Source: Symbiodinium natans (Eukaryota > Sar > Dinophyceae > Suessiales > Symbiodiniaceae). From it: a stretch of 64,000 nucleotides of DNA. Positions within the stretch are counted from its first letter, which is position 1, and each line of letters starts with the position of its first letter. The notes beneath the pieces were generated by a model. It was given only the letters and a program-made list of their open reading frames with translations. It was not told where the DNA came from and searched no databases. Shown here piece by piece: positions 43,394-55,400 of this stretch. The position numbers and the translations under genes were made by a program. The DNA is taken from positions 62,001 to 126,000 of the forward strand of contig CAJNDS010002761.1 of assembly GCA_905221605.1 (NCBI GenBank). The letters run 5' to 3'.

Positions 43394-44455
43394 TAAGGGC
43401 GCCCATGTAGTGAGCGGAACGGACATGGCGCGCTCGACGATCGAACCCGCGCTTTGGCACAAAACGGCTCCAACGCCCAGCTTCGCAGGGTGCGACTCAA
43501 GCTTTGCAGCCAGTCTCTACTCGAAATCACTTGAAGTTGTGTCAGTAGACAGCTGCCTGGTTTGCTTGTTGTCGAGGCGAGTAGCGCACCCAGACCTGAG
43601 CTTGAGAGGACAAAGCTGCATGGTCAGGTGCTCTTAGGCATTGGAAGGCATAGCAGCGCATTGTACAACCCCGCATTCCTCCATGACGTCATGCGATTGG
43701 CGGCCCACGGCATTCTTTTCGACATTTACGTTGCGAAAGCTAAAAACTGCCGAGCTTCGCTGCCGTTTGTTGAAGAGTGGCAGCCAAAGACGCGAGTTTT
43801 GACAGAGTTTGAACCTTGCACTCCCGCATCTGGCACTTATAGCTCCAGAGGCATCCGCATCCTCAGTTTGCAGGGGGACTTTGCCCCCGTAAGACATGCA
43901 GATTGAGGCCAAGCTGCGTGCAACCGGAGCTTCTGCTTGGCTTAAGTTTTTAGTTGTCACCTTGCCACACGCCTCTAGCAGCGACTCTGATCGTCTTGCA
44001 GGCACCCACGCATGTTTGCAGAATGCCGTGCAAGCTGCATGAGCAACACACTTTTCAAAATCATCAATGGCTCCATGAATCGATATGAAACCTGCCGACT
44101 AACGGGCTTGACATGCTTAAACCCATCTGATATTGGCATAATGTCATCAACGGGCTCCATGGGAGCTGTGGTGCTGCCAACATGGCATCTTGGACATTTT
44201 CAGTCTGTCTGAACGTGCCTGCACCGCACGCTTCTCGATTCTGCTTCCCGGCAAGAGCGGCCGCCATTGGAAGCTTCCAAGGTGATGGCCTTCAGCTCGA
44301 GGGTCCTTGACAGCCAGAATTCAGTCTTTGACCCAGAAGCTTAACAAGTTGGGCCATGTTGAGCCCAAGCCACGCTTCTGGCACCCAGATTTTTCACTAG
44401 AGAGGCACGCGTAAGTCGCAGCGGCCCACGCAGAGCTTCCGCAGAAGCTGCAGAA
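43394..44455. other. stretch without a convincing gene
   Basis: Downstream of the last recognised transporter exon. It should include the rest of that gene, but no further membrane segment could be identified. Frames such as 43562-43906 lack domain or splice support. Confidence 0.4.
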
Positions 44456-44461
44456 GCTCAG

Positions 44462-45365
44462 GTGAACAGCCCTATGATGCCAAGTGCCAGCCCGGGCCGT
44501 CAGGGGCAAGCTCAGACGACTCGGGCGCAGCCTTGGCCACAGGGCTTCGAGCCGCCGAAATCGAAGGCACACATGGACGACATCCAGAGCCCGCCGCGGC
44601 AGAAGTCGATGCCCTCGCAAAGTCCGAGGCTGGGCAGTGATTTGCAGCCATCGACCGCCCAAGCAAGCGGTGTGTCAGCAGGTCATGAGACACTTCGTTT
44701 TTTTTAAATCGATTCTGCCAGGAGCGAGCCAGCGCCCCTCCCGCTGGCAGCCACACTGACGAGAGTTTGCCAGGTTGGAAGAAAGTCGAGCGCATATGCG
44801 CCTGAACATAAACACGTTTTTTTTGAGCTGTCAGGCACGAAGCAGCCAGCCAAAGCAGTCCCACCAGACGCATGAGCTACAGCTGCAGCACACTCCAAAA
44901 AGCCCCGCTGGAGAATCCGGGGATCCCATCTCGGTCTTCTCAAACCAAGCGGTCCAAGCGCAAAGCCTGGCTCCAACGCCTCCCAGGACGCTTCCGAGGC
45001 GGTACGCCCGGCTGATATTCCTAGTTAAGTCCGTTGCATGTGTGTGAGGCGGCGGAACCAAGTCCCACAGCTGGCCACGAACTGGCAGAGGTTTCAGGCC
45101 AGACCCTGGCTCACGAAAACAGCAAATGATGTTCGCATGCTGAGCCTCGCACCCCTGGCAGGCACGGCAGAGCGAGCAGAGCCCAGCAGAGCCAGGAAGT
45201 TCCCCGAGCCAAGGTGATGGCGGCCATGGCACGCCAAACCCAAGCAAGGATGGACCAGAGGCCGCGCTGCATCGATCTTCGCAGACTTCACAGACTTCGC
45301 AGACCTCGCCAAGGCCAGGGCCCTGTGCCGTGCCAGGCGAGCAGCACAGCTTGTCACTGGTCTGA
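44462..45365 (+). CDS. disordered Pro/Gln/Ser-rich protein, three exons
   Basis: Exons 44462-44662, 44835-45005 and 45162-45365 join in one frame, through introns that both start with GC and end with AG. Each exon starts after an AG|G acceptor. Sequence pieces: VNSPMMPSASPGRQGQAQ and DDIQSPPRQKSMPSQSP (exon 1), ARSSQPKQSHQTHELQLQ (exon 2), RQSEQSPAEPGSSPSQG and the reiterated SSQTSQTSQTS (exon 3), then a stop at 45363-45365. The assembled 191 residues are low complexity and probably unfolded, so no function can be given. The first exon, with the start codon, was not found. A minus-strand frame over the same DNA (Cys/Gly-rich) is taken as a shadow. Shared style across three exons and matching phases support the model. 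Confidence 0.5.
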
Positions 45366-46538
45366 TGGCGTCCAGGTCGGGAGGCGGATGGACGCCACAT
45401 GCCCTCCAGCGCTGCAAACAGCTGCAGCCTGGCTGTTATATGCTGGTATGGTAGAAGCGTCGTGCGTGGTAGTGAAAGCAGAGACTGTTCAGCTGAGGAA
45501 CTCCACGCCGCCTACATCGGGCAGCCAAGGCCATCCCAACTTGGCATCTCAGGGCAAGTGCACCTGCGCCGAAAGATTTGGAACAGGACATGTTGCTGCT
45601 GTGGCAACTCCGAGTGGTGCCGGGTTGCGCAAGTCGCTGCTCGTTTGCAGTGGCCTTGCAACATGCGCTTTTTTTGGCAGAGCATGTAGACATGTAGTCT
45701 CGAAGACGCTCAGCAGCAATGTGCTTTGGATGGGGGATCCAAGTGAAACTCCAAACCGCAAAAGCTGTGACCCTTTTGTCGTCACTGCCGCCGCTTAAAG
45801 CTGTGGCCACGGCAAACAGACGGGCCAGCACGCTTTCCGGCTCGCAAAGCTGGAGCTTCGCCTCCGTGTCATGAGAGCCACCCACGGCCATGCTGTTGCA
45901 GATCTGCAGAGCTGTGGACCGCGCAGTATCCGTGCAGCCAGCCCTGGACGCCTGCTACAGAGTACCCGCATGCTACGCGGCCATGCTCCATGCAATTCTT
46001 GACTTCAGCCTGACACCAACCAGCTTCCGGGCGTGCCGTGTCTCTACGGCGGAAGGACACTTCCCGCTCTGGTTCTCACAATCCAGCGCCCTGGGCTAGG
46101 AGTGCCCCCAAAAACCCAACATGTAGAGGACTGCCGTTCGCAAGACTCGTGGTCGTGGTCCATTGGAATGGTCGCTTCCTTCTGGTTCCCAGAGCACGGG
46201 TTCCTGGGTTTAGGATTGCCCCCCAAAAGAGACCAACACTTAGAGGATCGCCCCCAAAATGGCCTTTGAGATTCGACTCAAGCACAGGCAGGGACCCTAG
46301 GATGCACATTTAGTGCCGACTCTGCAGGCTTCTCGCCCAGCGAACGACAAAGTGCCCTCCTACGTCGCCTCCCTCCCCCCCCCCCCCGAGGCTTAAGTTC
46401 TTTCTTTCAATGAAGAAACCAAAGAACGAAATGAGTGGGGGGTGGGGGAGAGGGCAGTGCATTGTTTTGAACACTGAGTTAGGATTCGCTCGGTCAACCT
46501 CGGTCAATAATTCTTTCGCTCGCACGTTGTGCGTGGCA
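45366..46538. other. spacer with a short direct repeat
   Basis: No supported gene. An imperfect direct repeat of about 45 bp lies at about 46094-46138 and 46205-46252 ('ggctaggagtgcccccaaaa' versus 'gtttaggattgccccccaaa'). Confidence 0.45.
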
Positions 46539-49500
46539 CATGCTAAAAGCAGTGGGCGCAAAGGAATACCGGCGGCATTCCCGTTGCAGCGAACGGGGTG
46601 CCAAGTGCACACCCGCCAGGCACCTCGCTTGAAACTGCTCCGGATTTGAGCTCTCTGTGGGACTTGCCTGGCTGGTGTCTGTGAAGACAGGCATGCAGCC
46701 TATGCCCAATGCCTCGTTCTCCCGTGGCTGCGGCGATGCCTACACAAGGTGCACAGGCCGTGTTGGTGTTCTGCCATGTGGTGCAGCGTGCGTGCATGCT
46801 CCTCACAGGTCAGAATGTCAGGTGATGAAGCCACACGCACACAACACCGTGTTGATGCAGTTCGATAGTGTCCTTTTTGTAGAGTGGAATCTGCTGATGT
46901 TGGATCGAACGCAACTTTGCAATCCATGAGTATGTCTTTTGCGGCACACGTTTCCTTGTAGAGTCTTGTAGGGCTGTAGCGTGCTGTGTTTCCAACATGT
47001 CCAACACGCACGTGCGTGTCGAGTTTTGTTGGGGCTTTTCACGTTTCTCCATCTGAGGCCAGCTGATGGCAGTGCTGCTGTGCCGCCTCTTGGTGGAAAT
47101 CACGGACATGCAAGTGTGCGGCACATGTTCAACAAGCAGCGGGCACTAAGGAATACCGGCAGCATCCCCGTTCCCTCGAGCGGGGTGCCAAGCGCACACC
47201 CGCCAGGCGCCTCGCATGGAACGGCCGTGGATTGAGCTCATTGCGTGACTTGCCTGGCTGTTTTCTGTGTAGACAGGCATGCAGCCTATGCCCAATGCCT
47301 CGTTCTCCCGTGGCTGCGGCGATGCCTACACAAGGTGCACAGGCCGTGTTGGTGTTCTGCCATGTGGTGCAGCGTGCGTGCATGCTCCTCACAGGTCAGA
47401 ATGTCAGGTGATGAAGCCACACGCACACAACACCGTGTTGACACAGTTCGATAGTGTCCTTTTTGTAGAGTGGAATCTGCTGATGTTGGATGGAACGCAA
47501 CTTTGCAATCCATGAGCATGTCTTTTGCGGCACACGTTTCCTTGTAGAATCTTGTAGGGCTGTAACGTGCTGTGTTTCCAACACGTCCAACGCGCACGTG
47601 CGTGTCGAGTTTTGTTGGGGCTTTTCACGTTTCTCCATCTGAGGCCAGCCGATGGCAGTGCTGCTGTGCCGCCTCTTGGTGGAAATCACGGACATGCAAG
47701 TGTGCGGCACATGTTCAACAAGCAGCGGGCACTAAGGAATACCGGCAGCATCCCCGTTCCCTCGAGCGGGGTGCCAAGCGCACACCCGCCAGGCGCCTCG
47801 CATGGAACGGCCGTGGATTGAGCTCATTGCGTGACTTGCCTGGCTGTTTTCTGTGTAGACAGGCATGCAGCCTATGCCCAATGCCTCGTTCTCCCGTGGC
47901 TGCGGCGATGCCTACACAAGGTGCACAGGCCGTGTTGGTGTTCTGCCATGTGGTGCAGCGTGCGTGCATGCTCCTCACAGGTCAGAATGTCAGGTGATGA
48001 AGCCACACGCACACAACACCGTGTTGACACAGTTCGATAGTGTCCTTTTTGTAGAGTGGAATCTGCTGATGTTGGATGGAACGCAACTTCGCGATCCATG
48101 AGCATGTCTTTTGCGGCACACGTTTCCCTGTAGAATCTTGTAGGGCTGTAACGTGCTGTGTTTCTAACACGTCCAACACGCACGTGCGTGTCGAGTTTTG
48201 TTGGGGCTTTTCACGTTTCTCCATCTGAGGCCAGCCTGTGGCAGTGCTGCTTTGCCGCCTCTTGGTGGAAATCACGGACATGCAAGTGTGCGGCACATGT
48301 TCAACAAGCAGCGGGTGCTAAGGAATAACGGCAGCATCCCCGTTCCAGCGAACGGGGTGCCAAGCGCACACCCGACAGGCGCCTCGCTTGGAACGGCCGT
48401 GGATCGAGCGCATTGCGTGACTTGCCTGGCTCTTTTTTGGGTAGACAGGCATGCAGCCTATGCCCAATGCCTCGTTCTCCCGTGGCTGCGGCGATGCCTA
48501 CACAAGGTGCACAGGCCGTGTTGGTGTTCTGCCATGTGGTGCAGCGTGCGTGCATGCTCCTCACAGGTCAGAATGTCAGGTGATGAAGCCACACGCACAC
48601 AACACCGTGTTGATGCAGTTCGATAGTGTCCTTTTTGTAGAGTGGAATCTGCTGATGTTGGATCGAACGCAACTTTGCAATCCATGAGTATGTCTTCTGC
48701 GGCACACGTTTCCTTGTAGAGTCTTGTAGGGCTGCAACGTGCTGTGTTTCCAACACGTCCAACACGCACGTGCGTGTCGAGTTTTGTTGGGGCTTTTCAC
48801 GTTTCTCCATCTGAGGCCAGCCTGTGGCAGTGCTGCTGTGCCGCCTCTTGGTGGAATCACGGACATGCAAGTGCACGGCAGATGTTCAACCGGCAGCGGG
48901 CGCTAAGGAATACCGGCAACATCCCCGTGCCGGCGAACAATTTGCCAAGTGCACACCCGCCAGGCGCCTCGCATGGAACGGCGGTGGATTGAGCTCATTG
49001 CGTGACTTGCCTGGCTGTTTTCTGTGTAGACAGGCATGCAGCCTATGCCCAATGCCTCGTTCTCCCGTGGCTGCGGCGATGCCTACACAAGGTGCACAGG
49101 CCGTGTTGGTGTTATACCATGTGGTGCAGCGTGCGTGCATGCTCCTCACAGGTCAGAATGTCAGGTGATGAAGCCACACGCACACAACACCGTGTTGACA
49201 CAGTTCGATAGTGTCCTTTTTGTAGAGTGGAATCTGCTGATGTTGGATGGAACGCAACTTCGCGATCCATGAGCATGTCTTTTGCGGCACACGTTTCCTT
49301 GTAGAGTCTTTTGGGGCTGTGACGTGCTGTGTTTCCAACACGTCCAACGCGCACGTGCGTGTCGAGCCCTGTTGGGGCTTTTCACGTTTCTCCATCTGAG
49401 GCCAGCCGATGGCAGTGCTGCTGTGCCGCCTCTTGGTGGCAATCACGGACATGCAAGTGTGCGGCACATGTTCAACAAGCAGCGGGCGCTAAGGAATAAC

Positions 49501-49705
49501 GGCAGCATCCCTGTTCCAGCGAACGGGGTGCCAAGCGCACACCCGCCAGGCGCCTCGCTTGGAACGGCCGTGGATTGAGCTCATTGCTTGCGAAGACAGG
49601 CATGCAGCCTATGCCCAATGCCTCGTTCTCCCGTGGCTGTGGCGATGCCTTCACCAGGTGCACAGACCGCGTTGGTGTCTTGCCCGCCCTCCACCCAACT
49701 TCCGA
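46539..49705. repeat. tandem array, about 586-bp unit, five full copies and a partial sixth
   Basis: Units start at about 46541, 47127, 47713, 48299, 48884 and 49471, with a period of 586, 586, 586, 585 and 587 bp; the sixth breaks off near 49705. A core of about 170 bp (46681-46850 in unit 1) is identical in units 1-4 and differs at two bases in unit 5. Other parts, especially the first 130 bp, differ at many positions. The unit length is not a multiple of three, so the array cannot be one repetitive protein. Short frames on both strands (for example MQPMPNASFSRGCGDAY) recur in each copy but show no sign of being genes. No rRNA, tRNA or spliced-leader RNA sequence is recognised. Possible satellite or tandem non-coding RNA gene array. 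Confidence 0.97.
47004..47019. repeat. 16-bp palindrome in each tandem unit
   Basis: ACACGCACGTGCGTGT reads the same on both strands. It is perfect in units 1, 3 and 4, and has one changed base in units 2 and 5, where the inner CGCACGTGCG is still perfect. The CACGTG centre is an E-box-type site. It could be a protein-binding site or a remnant of amplification. Confidence 0.9.
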
Positions 49706-49709
49706 CATT

Positions 49710-51270
49710 CATGAGCAGTAAGAGTGCTATGAACACGTAGAGAATGGCCAAACACGGCGAAATGGTGAACATATGTCACGAAAGCTGGCTCCTTCAGGCT
49801 CCTTCGGAGCTTGCGGGAGTTTTTGTTGCAACCGTCTTGTTTTGGGGCAAATCGGACTTGGGGCCTCAGTCCGACTTAGTCCCTGATATCTCTGGGATTT
49901 CAGGTGTCAGGGTGGAGGAGGGGGGGGGGGGGTTTCTCGATTAGGTGAGGGTGTGCATGCCAGGCCTGTGCGTGCGTGGCCGTAGCGCCACATGTGCCAG
50001 AATGTTTGTCGCACGATGCCTGAGAGAAGCTGTGATGATTTTGTTATTGTTGTTCGTGCCAAGCCCGTGTGGACACATGCGGAAGGATATGCACCCAGGA
50101 AGTCGAAAGGGCACATGTGCGAGGGTATTTGTTTTTTTGAAACCGGACACTGGAAAAAGCCCTAGAATCCACAAGATACATACACAGACAGCCCATCTGA
50201 GCGGACCGAGCATTGTCGACAGATGTCATGCAACACGGACTCCGAGGAGTGCTGGCAGTGCGGGCAGCCAGGCGCCTGGCCCTTGTGGAAGCAACACAGG
50301 CCGCGCCGGATCTCGCGGCGGCACGCAAGATGAGATTCCAGAGATGTCCAGAAGTCTGGGATACCTGCCCTGGCAGGCAGCCAGTCTTCCTCGACATCGC
50401 CGATGCCGTGTGCGGTGCAGCCAGTGCAGCCGCCAGGCCCGGACATCCCTAAACCCATTCTAAGGCGAAGACCAAGCCCAGGCACTGTCACCCTCAAGCC
50501 GGCCCTAAACTTCCTAAACTTCCTAAACCCGAAGCTGTGCCTTAGGCCGGAATCCGACAGTGACCTCAAGGCTGGGCCGAGAAATCGATTGACGCCGGGT
50601 GCCGCTGAAGTCTGAAGGCCCATCTACGCGGGTGTTCACGTCCAGCGTCTCGTCTAACAACTGCTCGCCAACTCTATGCTACGACCGCTGCGCGAGTTTT
50701 TGTGGAGTTTTTTTCTTAGGCTGGAGCTTTGTCCTAAGCCTTGGACATCGCTGGTATTCCTGGCGAAATGCCAGCACTGGCCGCCCAACCTGCTGGCCGA
50801 GGCCTGGAAATCAGTAGGATGCACATGGATGCACAAAGCTGGACTCTGTACCAAACGTATGCAGTATTCCAGGCTCCCTTGGCTAACCTGCTTTTGAAGC
50901 CAGGTGCAGTCCTGGCCCAGCGCCGCCAAACGCGAAGATGGCGAGGCCGCAACAGAGCTCTGAATGGAAGCAAGAAGCGAAGCCCTCGCCGCTTCGATCT
51001 TCCTCTCTACTGAAAGTGTTGAGAAAAGTGCTCGGCGCAATTTACACACTTTATGTTCACACACACACACACACACACGCATAAAGGGACAGCCTGCGAG
51101 TCGGAGTGAAGGCTCTCGGTGGAGGTTCAGGTCGTGCCTGTGGCCTTGTCCATCGGCATGAAGCATTGCAGGTCTCCTTCAGGGCAGCCCTCTACAAGAG
51201 CACTCTGGAGCGGTTTGAGGTCGGGTGCTTTGTGCCTTCTGTGCCACTTGCACCTCGCCTCAGTCTCAGA
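49710..51270. other. stretch with conflicting frames
   Basis: Competing moderate frames on both strands: + 50213-50452, + 50741-51013 (ending in a basic RRFDLPLY tail) and - 50654-51166. None is supported by a domain or splice signals. It includes a poly-G at about 49920-49932 and a (CA)n at about 51059-51078. Confidence 0.4.
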
Positions 51271-51577
51271 ATGTCACGAAGACAGTTTGTCAACTTGAGC
51301 CAGATTGTCTGCCGGAATTGTCTGTTAATGGTACCACAAGCTTGCAGATTGATTCCAAAGCCACGCAGCTCGAGCGCAACTTCTGGAAGCCTTTGACGGC
51401 AAGCTGACAGCGGCCTCTTCTCTTTGCATTTCATGTCAGCAGTGGCCCTTCATCGCCACCATGGTTGGCTCAATCCGCAGGCGCCGGATTCCCAATGTCG
51501 TGGGAACAAACCTGTCCAACGCAACTAGGAGCGTAGCCGTACTATTAACTTACTGCCTGTTCACCTACACTCGGTAA
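51271..51577 (+). CDS. candidate exons of an unknown gene
   Basis: Segment 51271 to about 51390 (after 'cagtctcag') reads NVTKTVCQLEPDCLPELSV, then LQIDSKATQLERNFWK. An overlapping segment, about 51354-51577, reads AARAQLLEAFDGKLTAASS, LCISCQQWPFIATMVGSIR and IPNVVGTNLSNATRSVAV and stops at TAA. Both look coding but are in different frames, so only parts of each can be used. No family recognised. Confidence 0.4.
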
Positions 51578-51634
51578 CTATTCCTACGACTTGCCGCCAC
51601 CACGCGGCCCCTCGATGCCCCTCGACAGGAAGCA

Positions 51635-51880
51635 AGCAAGAAGCAGGGATTGGACCGGTGCCTTGCAGAAGTTGGAAGAGACGCTTGGCTCTCACAAATC
51701 TCCCCTCATGCGAGTGCACACACACGCGCATGGCGCAACAAACCGCTCCTGTGTGGGGTTGGGGTGGTTCGTGTCAGTCTCGAGGATGCGGGATTCCGCC
51801 CTCTTGCCGAGCGCGGTCGCCTATACGCAGTGCATTACTTGCTGTGCAAAAGCAGGCGCGCCCTAAACCCTAAACCTTAA
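51635..51880 (+). CDS. candidate exon, unknown product
   Basis: Reads KKQGLDRCLAEVGRDAWLS, HTRAWRNKPLLCGVGVV and RVSLEDAGFRPLAERGR-LYAVHYLLC, then runs into telomere-like CCCTAAA repeats at about 51869. A competing frame is open. No domain recognised. Confidence 0.3.
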   Translation, partial: SKKQGLDRCLAEVGRDAWLSQISPHASAHTRAWRNKPLLCGVGVVRVSLEDAGFRPLAERGRLYAVHYLLCKSRRALNPKP

Positions 51881-51910
51881 ACCCCATAAACCCCATAAAC
51901 CATGATAAAG

Positions 51911-51963
51911 ACTATGTCGAGTTCTTTGCTGGCGAAAGCCTGTTCACAGTGAGAGCCATGTTT
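51911..51963 (+). CDS. candidate exon, methyltransferase-like motif
   Basis: Reads KDYVEFFAGESLFTVRAM. The [V/L]-E-[F/Y]-F-[A/S]-G core resembles the first SAM-binding strand and glycine loop (motif I) of DNA-methyltransferase-like domains common in dinoflagellate proteins. Only this one segment is seen, followed by a CT microsatellite, so it is a hint and not an established gene. Confidence 0.3.
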
Positions 51964-51994
51964 ACCGCTTCTTTCTCTTTCTCATTTCTTTCTT

Positions 51995-52039
51995 TTTTGT
52001 TTGTCTCTCTCTTTGTCTCTCTGTTTGTCTCTCTCTTTG

Positions 52040-52098
<59 letters not shown>
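51995..52098. repeat. (CT)n microsatellite
   Basis: About 100 bp of CT with TTTGTCTCT interruptions at its start. Gives Ser/Leu or Arg/Glu runs in translation. Non-coding. Confidence 0.97.
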
Positions 52099-52099
<1 letters not shown>

Positions 52100-52404
52100 G
52101 CCTCTTTTTCAGCCCTCTGTGTTTCAAAAGGGTTGTCGGTCTAGTATCATGCATCCCAAGAGCTGACGCAACTGAGGGATGATAAACGCTCCGGTATTGA
52201 CAAGTAAGGAGAAGCGCCCCGAGATGATCAGATGTGCTTTTTGCTCCATAAAACGATAAGAGTAACAAAGAACGATAACGTTCAGAATAACGCTAAAACT
52301 CGAGAAAACGATGAGAGTAAACAAGGACGAGAACGTATAATTCAGGGATATCTTCCGGGATAGGGGGTTTTCGGTTTTCACGCACCCTCAGTTTTCTCTG
52401 CCAG

Positions 52405-55400
52405 GCAAGCTGAAGGTGGCTCTTCGTCTCCTCTCCGAGCTCAGAGCCACGCCTGGAGTCGAAACAGATGCAGTGAGCTCAGAGAAAGAAGACTGTGAGA
52501 AGACTGTGTTGAACTGCACTTGCCCTTGCTTTGCTTTAAGCACAGTATGAAGGGAGAAACCCTTGAATGAATCGGCCCTCGCCCCCCTCCCCCCCCCTTT
52601 TGTTAGGACTATAGATTGCTGGCCAAGCCGCTGTGCATGAAAATCTATACAAACGCCAGATTTCGGCCGAGTTGGCGCAGTTAGGCAAACTGCCCTGAGA
52701 CGCCAGGTTAGGGGATAGCCAAAACTGCTTGCCCCATCACTATCCTCAGAAAACGTCTCCCTCGAGCCATCAGACAAGCACGGGGTTGGCCGCACCAATC
52801 GTCAGTTCGACGACATAGGTGAAGCCGGATCTGCTGAACTTCACACTCCCCAAGGGAGCCCGGGGGTACCAGGCGGAGGTGGAGGATCGCTGTTCCCCCC
52901 CCCCCCCCACCTAACGCCCCTAGACCGCAATGAGTCCTCAGCACCAAGCGCCTCTCTTCGGGTTTCTTTTGTTGGCGGATAGCTGTTCGCCCAATGCTCC
53001 CCACCGTCGCCTGGCATTCCGCGTATCTTGGAGTGCCCACCTCGACAAACTCCTCAGCGGTCCCTGCCCAGTCCTACAGTCTCAAAGTTCCCAGGGTAAA
53101 CCCCTGAGAACTCAGAATATTGAAGGTGCCCAATCCCAGATGGTTCAGAGACGAAGCCAAACCCTAAACCCTTAACCCCAAACCTAAACCCTTGTTTTTC
53201 TTCCTTTGGGGGGCGGGGGGGGGGGGGCGGGGCGGGGCGGGGATGGGGCGAGGTCGTGGCCATGAACGCCGGCATCGGCGCCTGCGCTCTGCGAGGTGCC
53301 TGGCGAGAGGCGTCGGAGCCCCGGAACATACGCTCCTGTGCACTGCCGGTCAGGGTTCTGCAAGCTATATTCAGGGAAATGCCTAAATATGCTAAGAGGC
53401 TCTGAAGATTTCGGAACAAGCAGGGCTTAGAAAAAGTGGGATTCTTTCAACCTGCTCTGCAGATTTGTGCGGCCAGGCCCTTGCCCGTTTCTCAACCCCG
53501 AGTCTTCATGCCTCTTCCAGAATTGGAGCACGATACCATGGCTCAGGTTCCACTTGGCAAAATCCGTGCCCTGCGTTTCGCTACTGCCTTCTGTGGTGAC
53601 CTGGTCGTCCACAATCAGCGCCTGCGAGAAAGGTGCCAATTCCCTCGCCCGCCCCCATGTGTTGGTTGCCCGCTTTGATGAACGTGACACGTGAACTGCC
53701 TGAAAGGCAGCAACTGGCCGGCAGCCTGCGACATTCTGAGAGTCATGCGGGAGCCCGTGCCTTAGCGTTGAGTCCAAGTCGGGCATCTCTAAACCCAACT
53801 TGAACCCCAATTCGTGGTCGGATTTCCAAGGCGTCTTGGTCGCCCCAACACCATCACGATGAATGCTGGAATCTCCTCATGCCGGAACTGCTGGTGGCAG
53901 GCTCTACTTTGGGCAGCCCGGCGGAAGGGTCTTGAGTCTTAAGGTGTCGGCTTGACCAGAGCTACACGTCGTGTCAGGCAACTAAGCTCTGAACATCCGA
54001 CTACACGTGCCGAAGCCCGCTCCCAAACCCTGGAGTAGCCTGAGGCCCTAAGCCCGAAGAGCCCCATTTAAAACGCTTCAGAGCCCTGACACCCCCAATA
54101 CTACATATATATATATATGAGCATATACATATATGTATATAAATAGGACTCCTCGAACCCTCCAAAGCCCTCGTTGAAGACACCATGAGGCCGGCATGGA
54201 GGGACCGACAAGAGACCTCCTCAGCTACTCCGCGGCCATCTCTGGCTGCGAGAGAGGGAGCCGGTGCGGGGCCCAGCTAGGGTACACATCGGGTTTAGGG
54301 TTTAATGGAGTTTAGAATCGGGTTCAGGGCTGCATGGGGCTTGATGGAGTTCATGGTTTTTCTCAGATTAAAGGGACAACCAATGAACTTGCTCTGGGCC
54401 AGCTCTTCGAACTTGTATGATTGGCGAACTCGAGCTTATACCTCCGGCCCTATACCGGATGAGCGTTGCTGGACCATGAGTTGAGTGTTGAGAGTGGCCT
54501 TGCTTGGAGGTGGCATCAGGCGCTGATGCTCCTACAAGACGCCTCAAAGGTCAGCTTGCGAAGAGATGCCGCTTCCTTAGGGCTGCACGTGGCATCAGAG
54601 AGGCTTCCTATCAACTCAGTGCAGCTTCTGCTACAGCTCCTTGCGGCTCACATGTAGGGGGGACCTCTGGAGGTTCCGTTCTTCTCGGCGGGTGTTAGTG
54701 CCTGCGAGAAGGGTGAGCAGTGGTTGATGACTCTCCAGCTTCTGGACGTTCTGGAGGACCGCTTCGGCTCCGTTTTGTCCGCTTGAAGTGGAGCGCCAAG
54801 AAGCTTCAACAAGCCCAGCTTTTCAGGGTTCCTTTGCCTTGGCGCAACGTGAAAGGCGCAGCATCTTGTTCCAGACGTGGTGGTGATCGGTGCGTGTGCT
54901 CTGATGAAGATTGGGGAGTGCTCTGTGCTCTGCATATTCTTTTGTCCCATGACGCTTGCAATGCGGACGCAATTGCGAGTCTGAACCCGTGCTGGGGTGC
55001 TGAGACCCTGAGACGGGGAACCTTCCCGGCGCACCTGTGCCCACAAAGCCAAGGTCAAAACCGATTTCTGTGGACGTCGGCCATTCACTTGCTCGAGGAG
55101 CGGGGCATTGCTGGTAGTCGTAGACTACACAGTGTGTTGATTTGTGTTGACCCATCTTGCCTCTCCTTGCTCTTGGCACTGCGTGGCATTTCGCATCGCG
55201 CTGAGGGTCTTCCGGGCCGTTCCATGCTCCCCAGTCTGGTGGCCTGCAATGCGGCCCTGAGCGCCTGCGCCCTGCGCTGGCGCTGGGCCGTGCAGGTCCT
55301 GGAATCCCTGAGCCTTGGTCTGTCTATGGGGCTCTGACAGCAGTTCCAGCCATTGCAAGCCCTGTGTACTCTACAACTGATGCTTCAGAGCAAGCAAGAC

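Noticed and set aside
44831-45400. 189-codon minus-strand Cys/Gly-rich frame
   Set aside because: Opposite to three + strand exons that join in phase; its C-E-V repeats are the complement of the coding SQT repeats.
46692-49272. Repeated short frames on both strands within the tandem array
   Set aside because: Unit length is not a multiple of three, differences between units are not biased to third codon positions, and no domain is seen.
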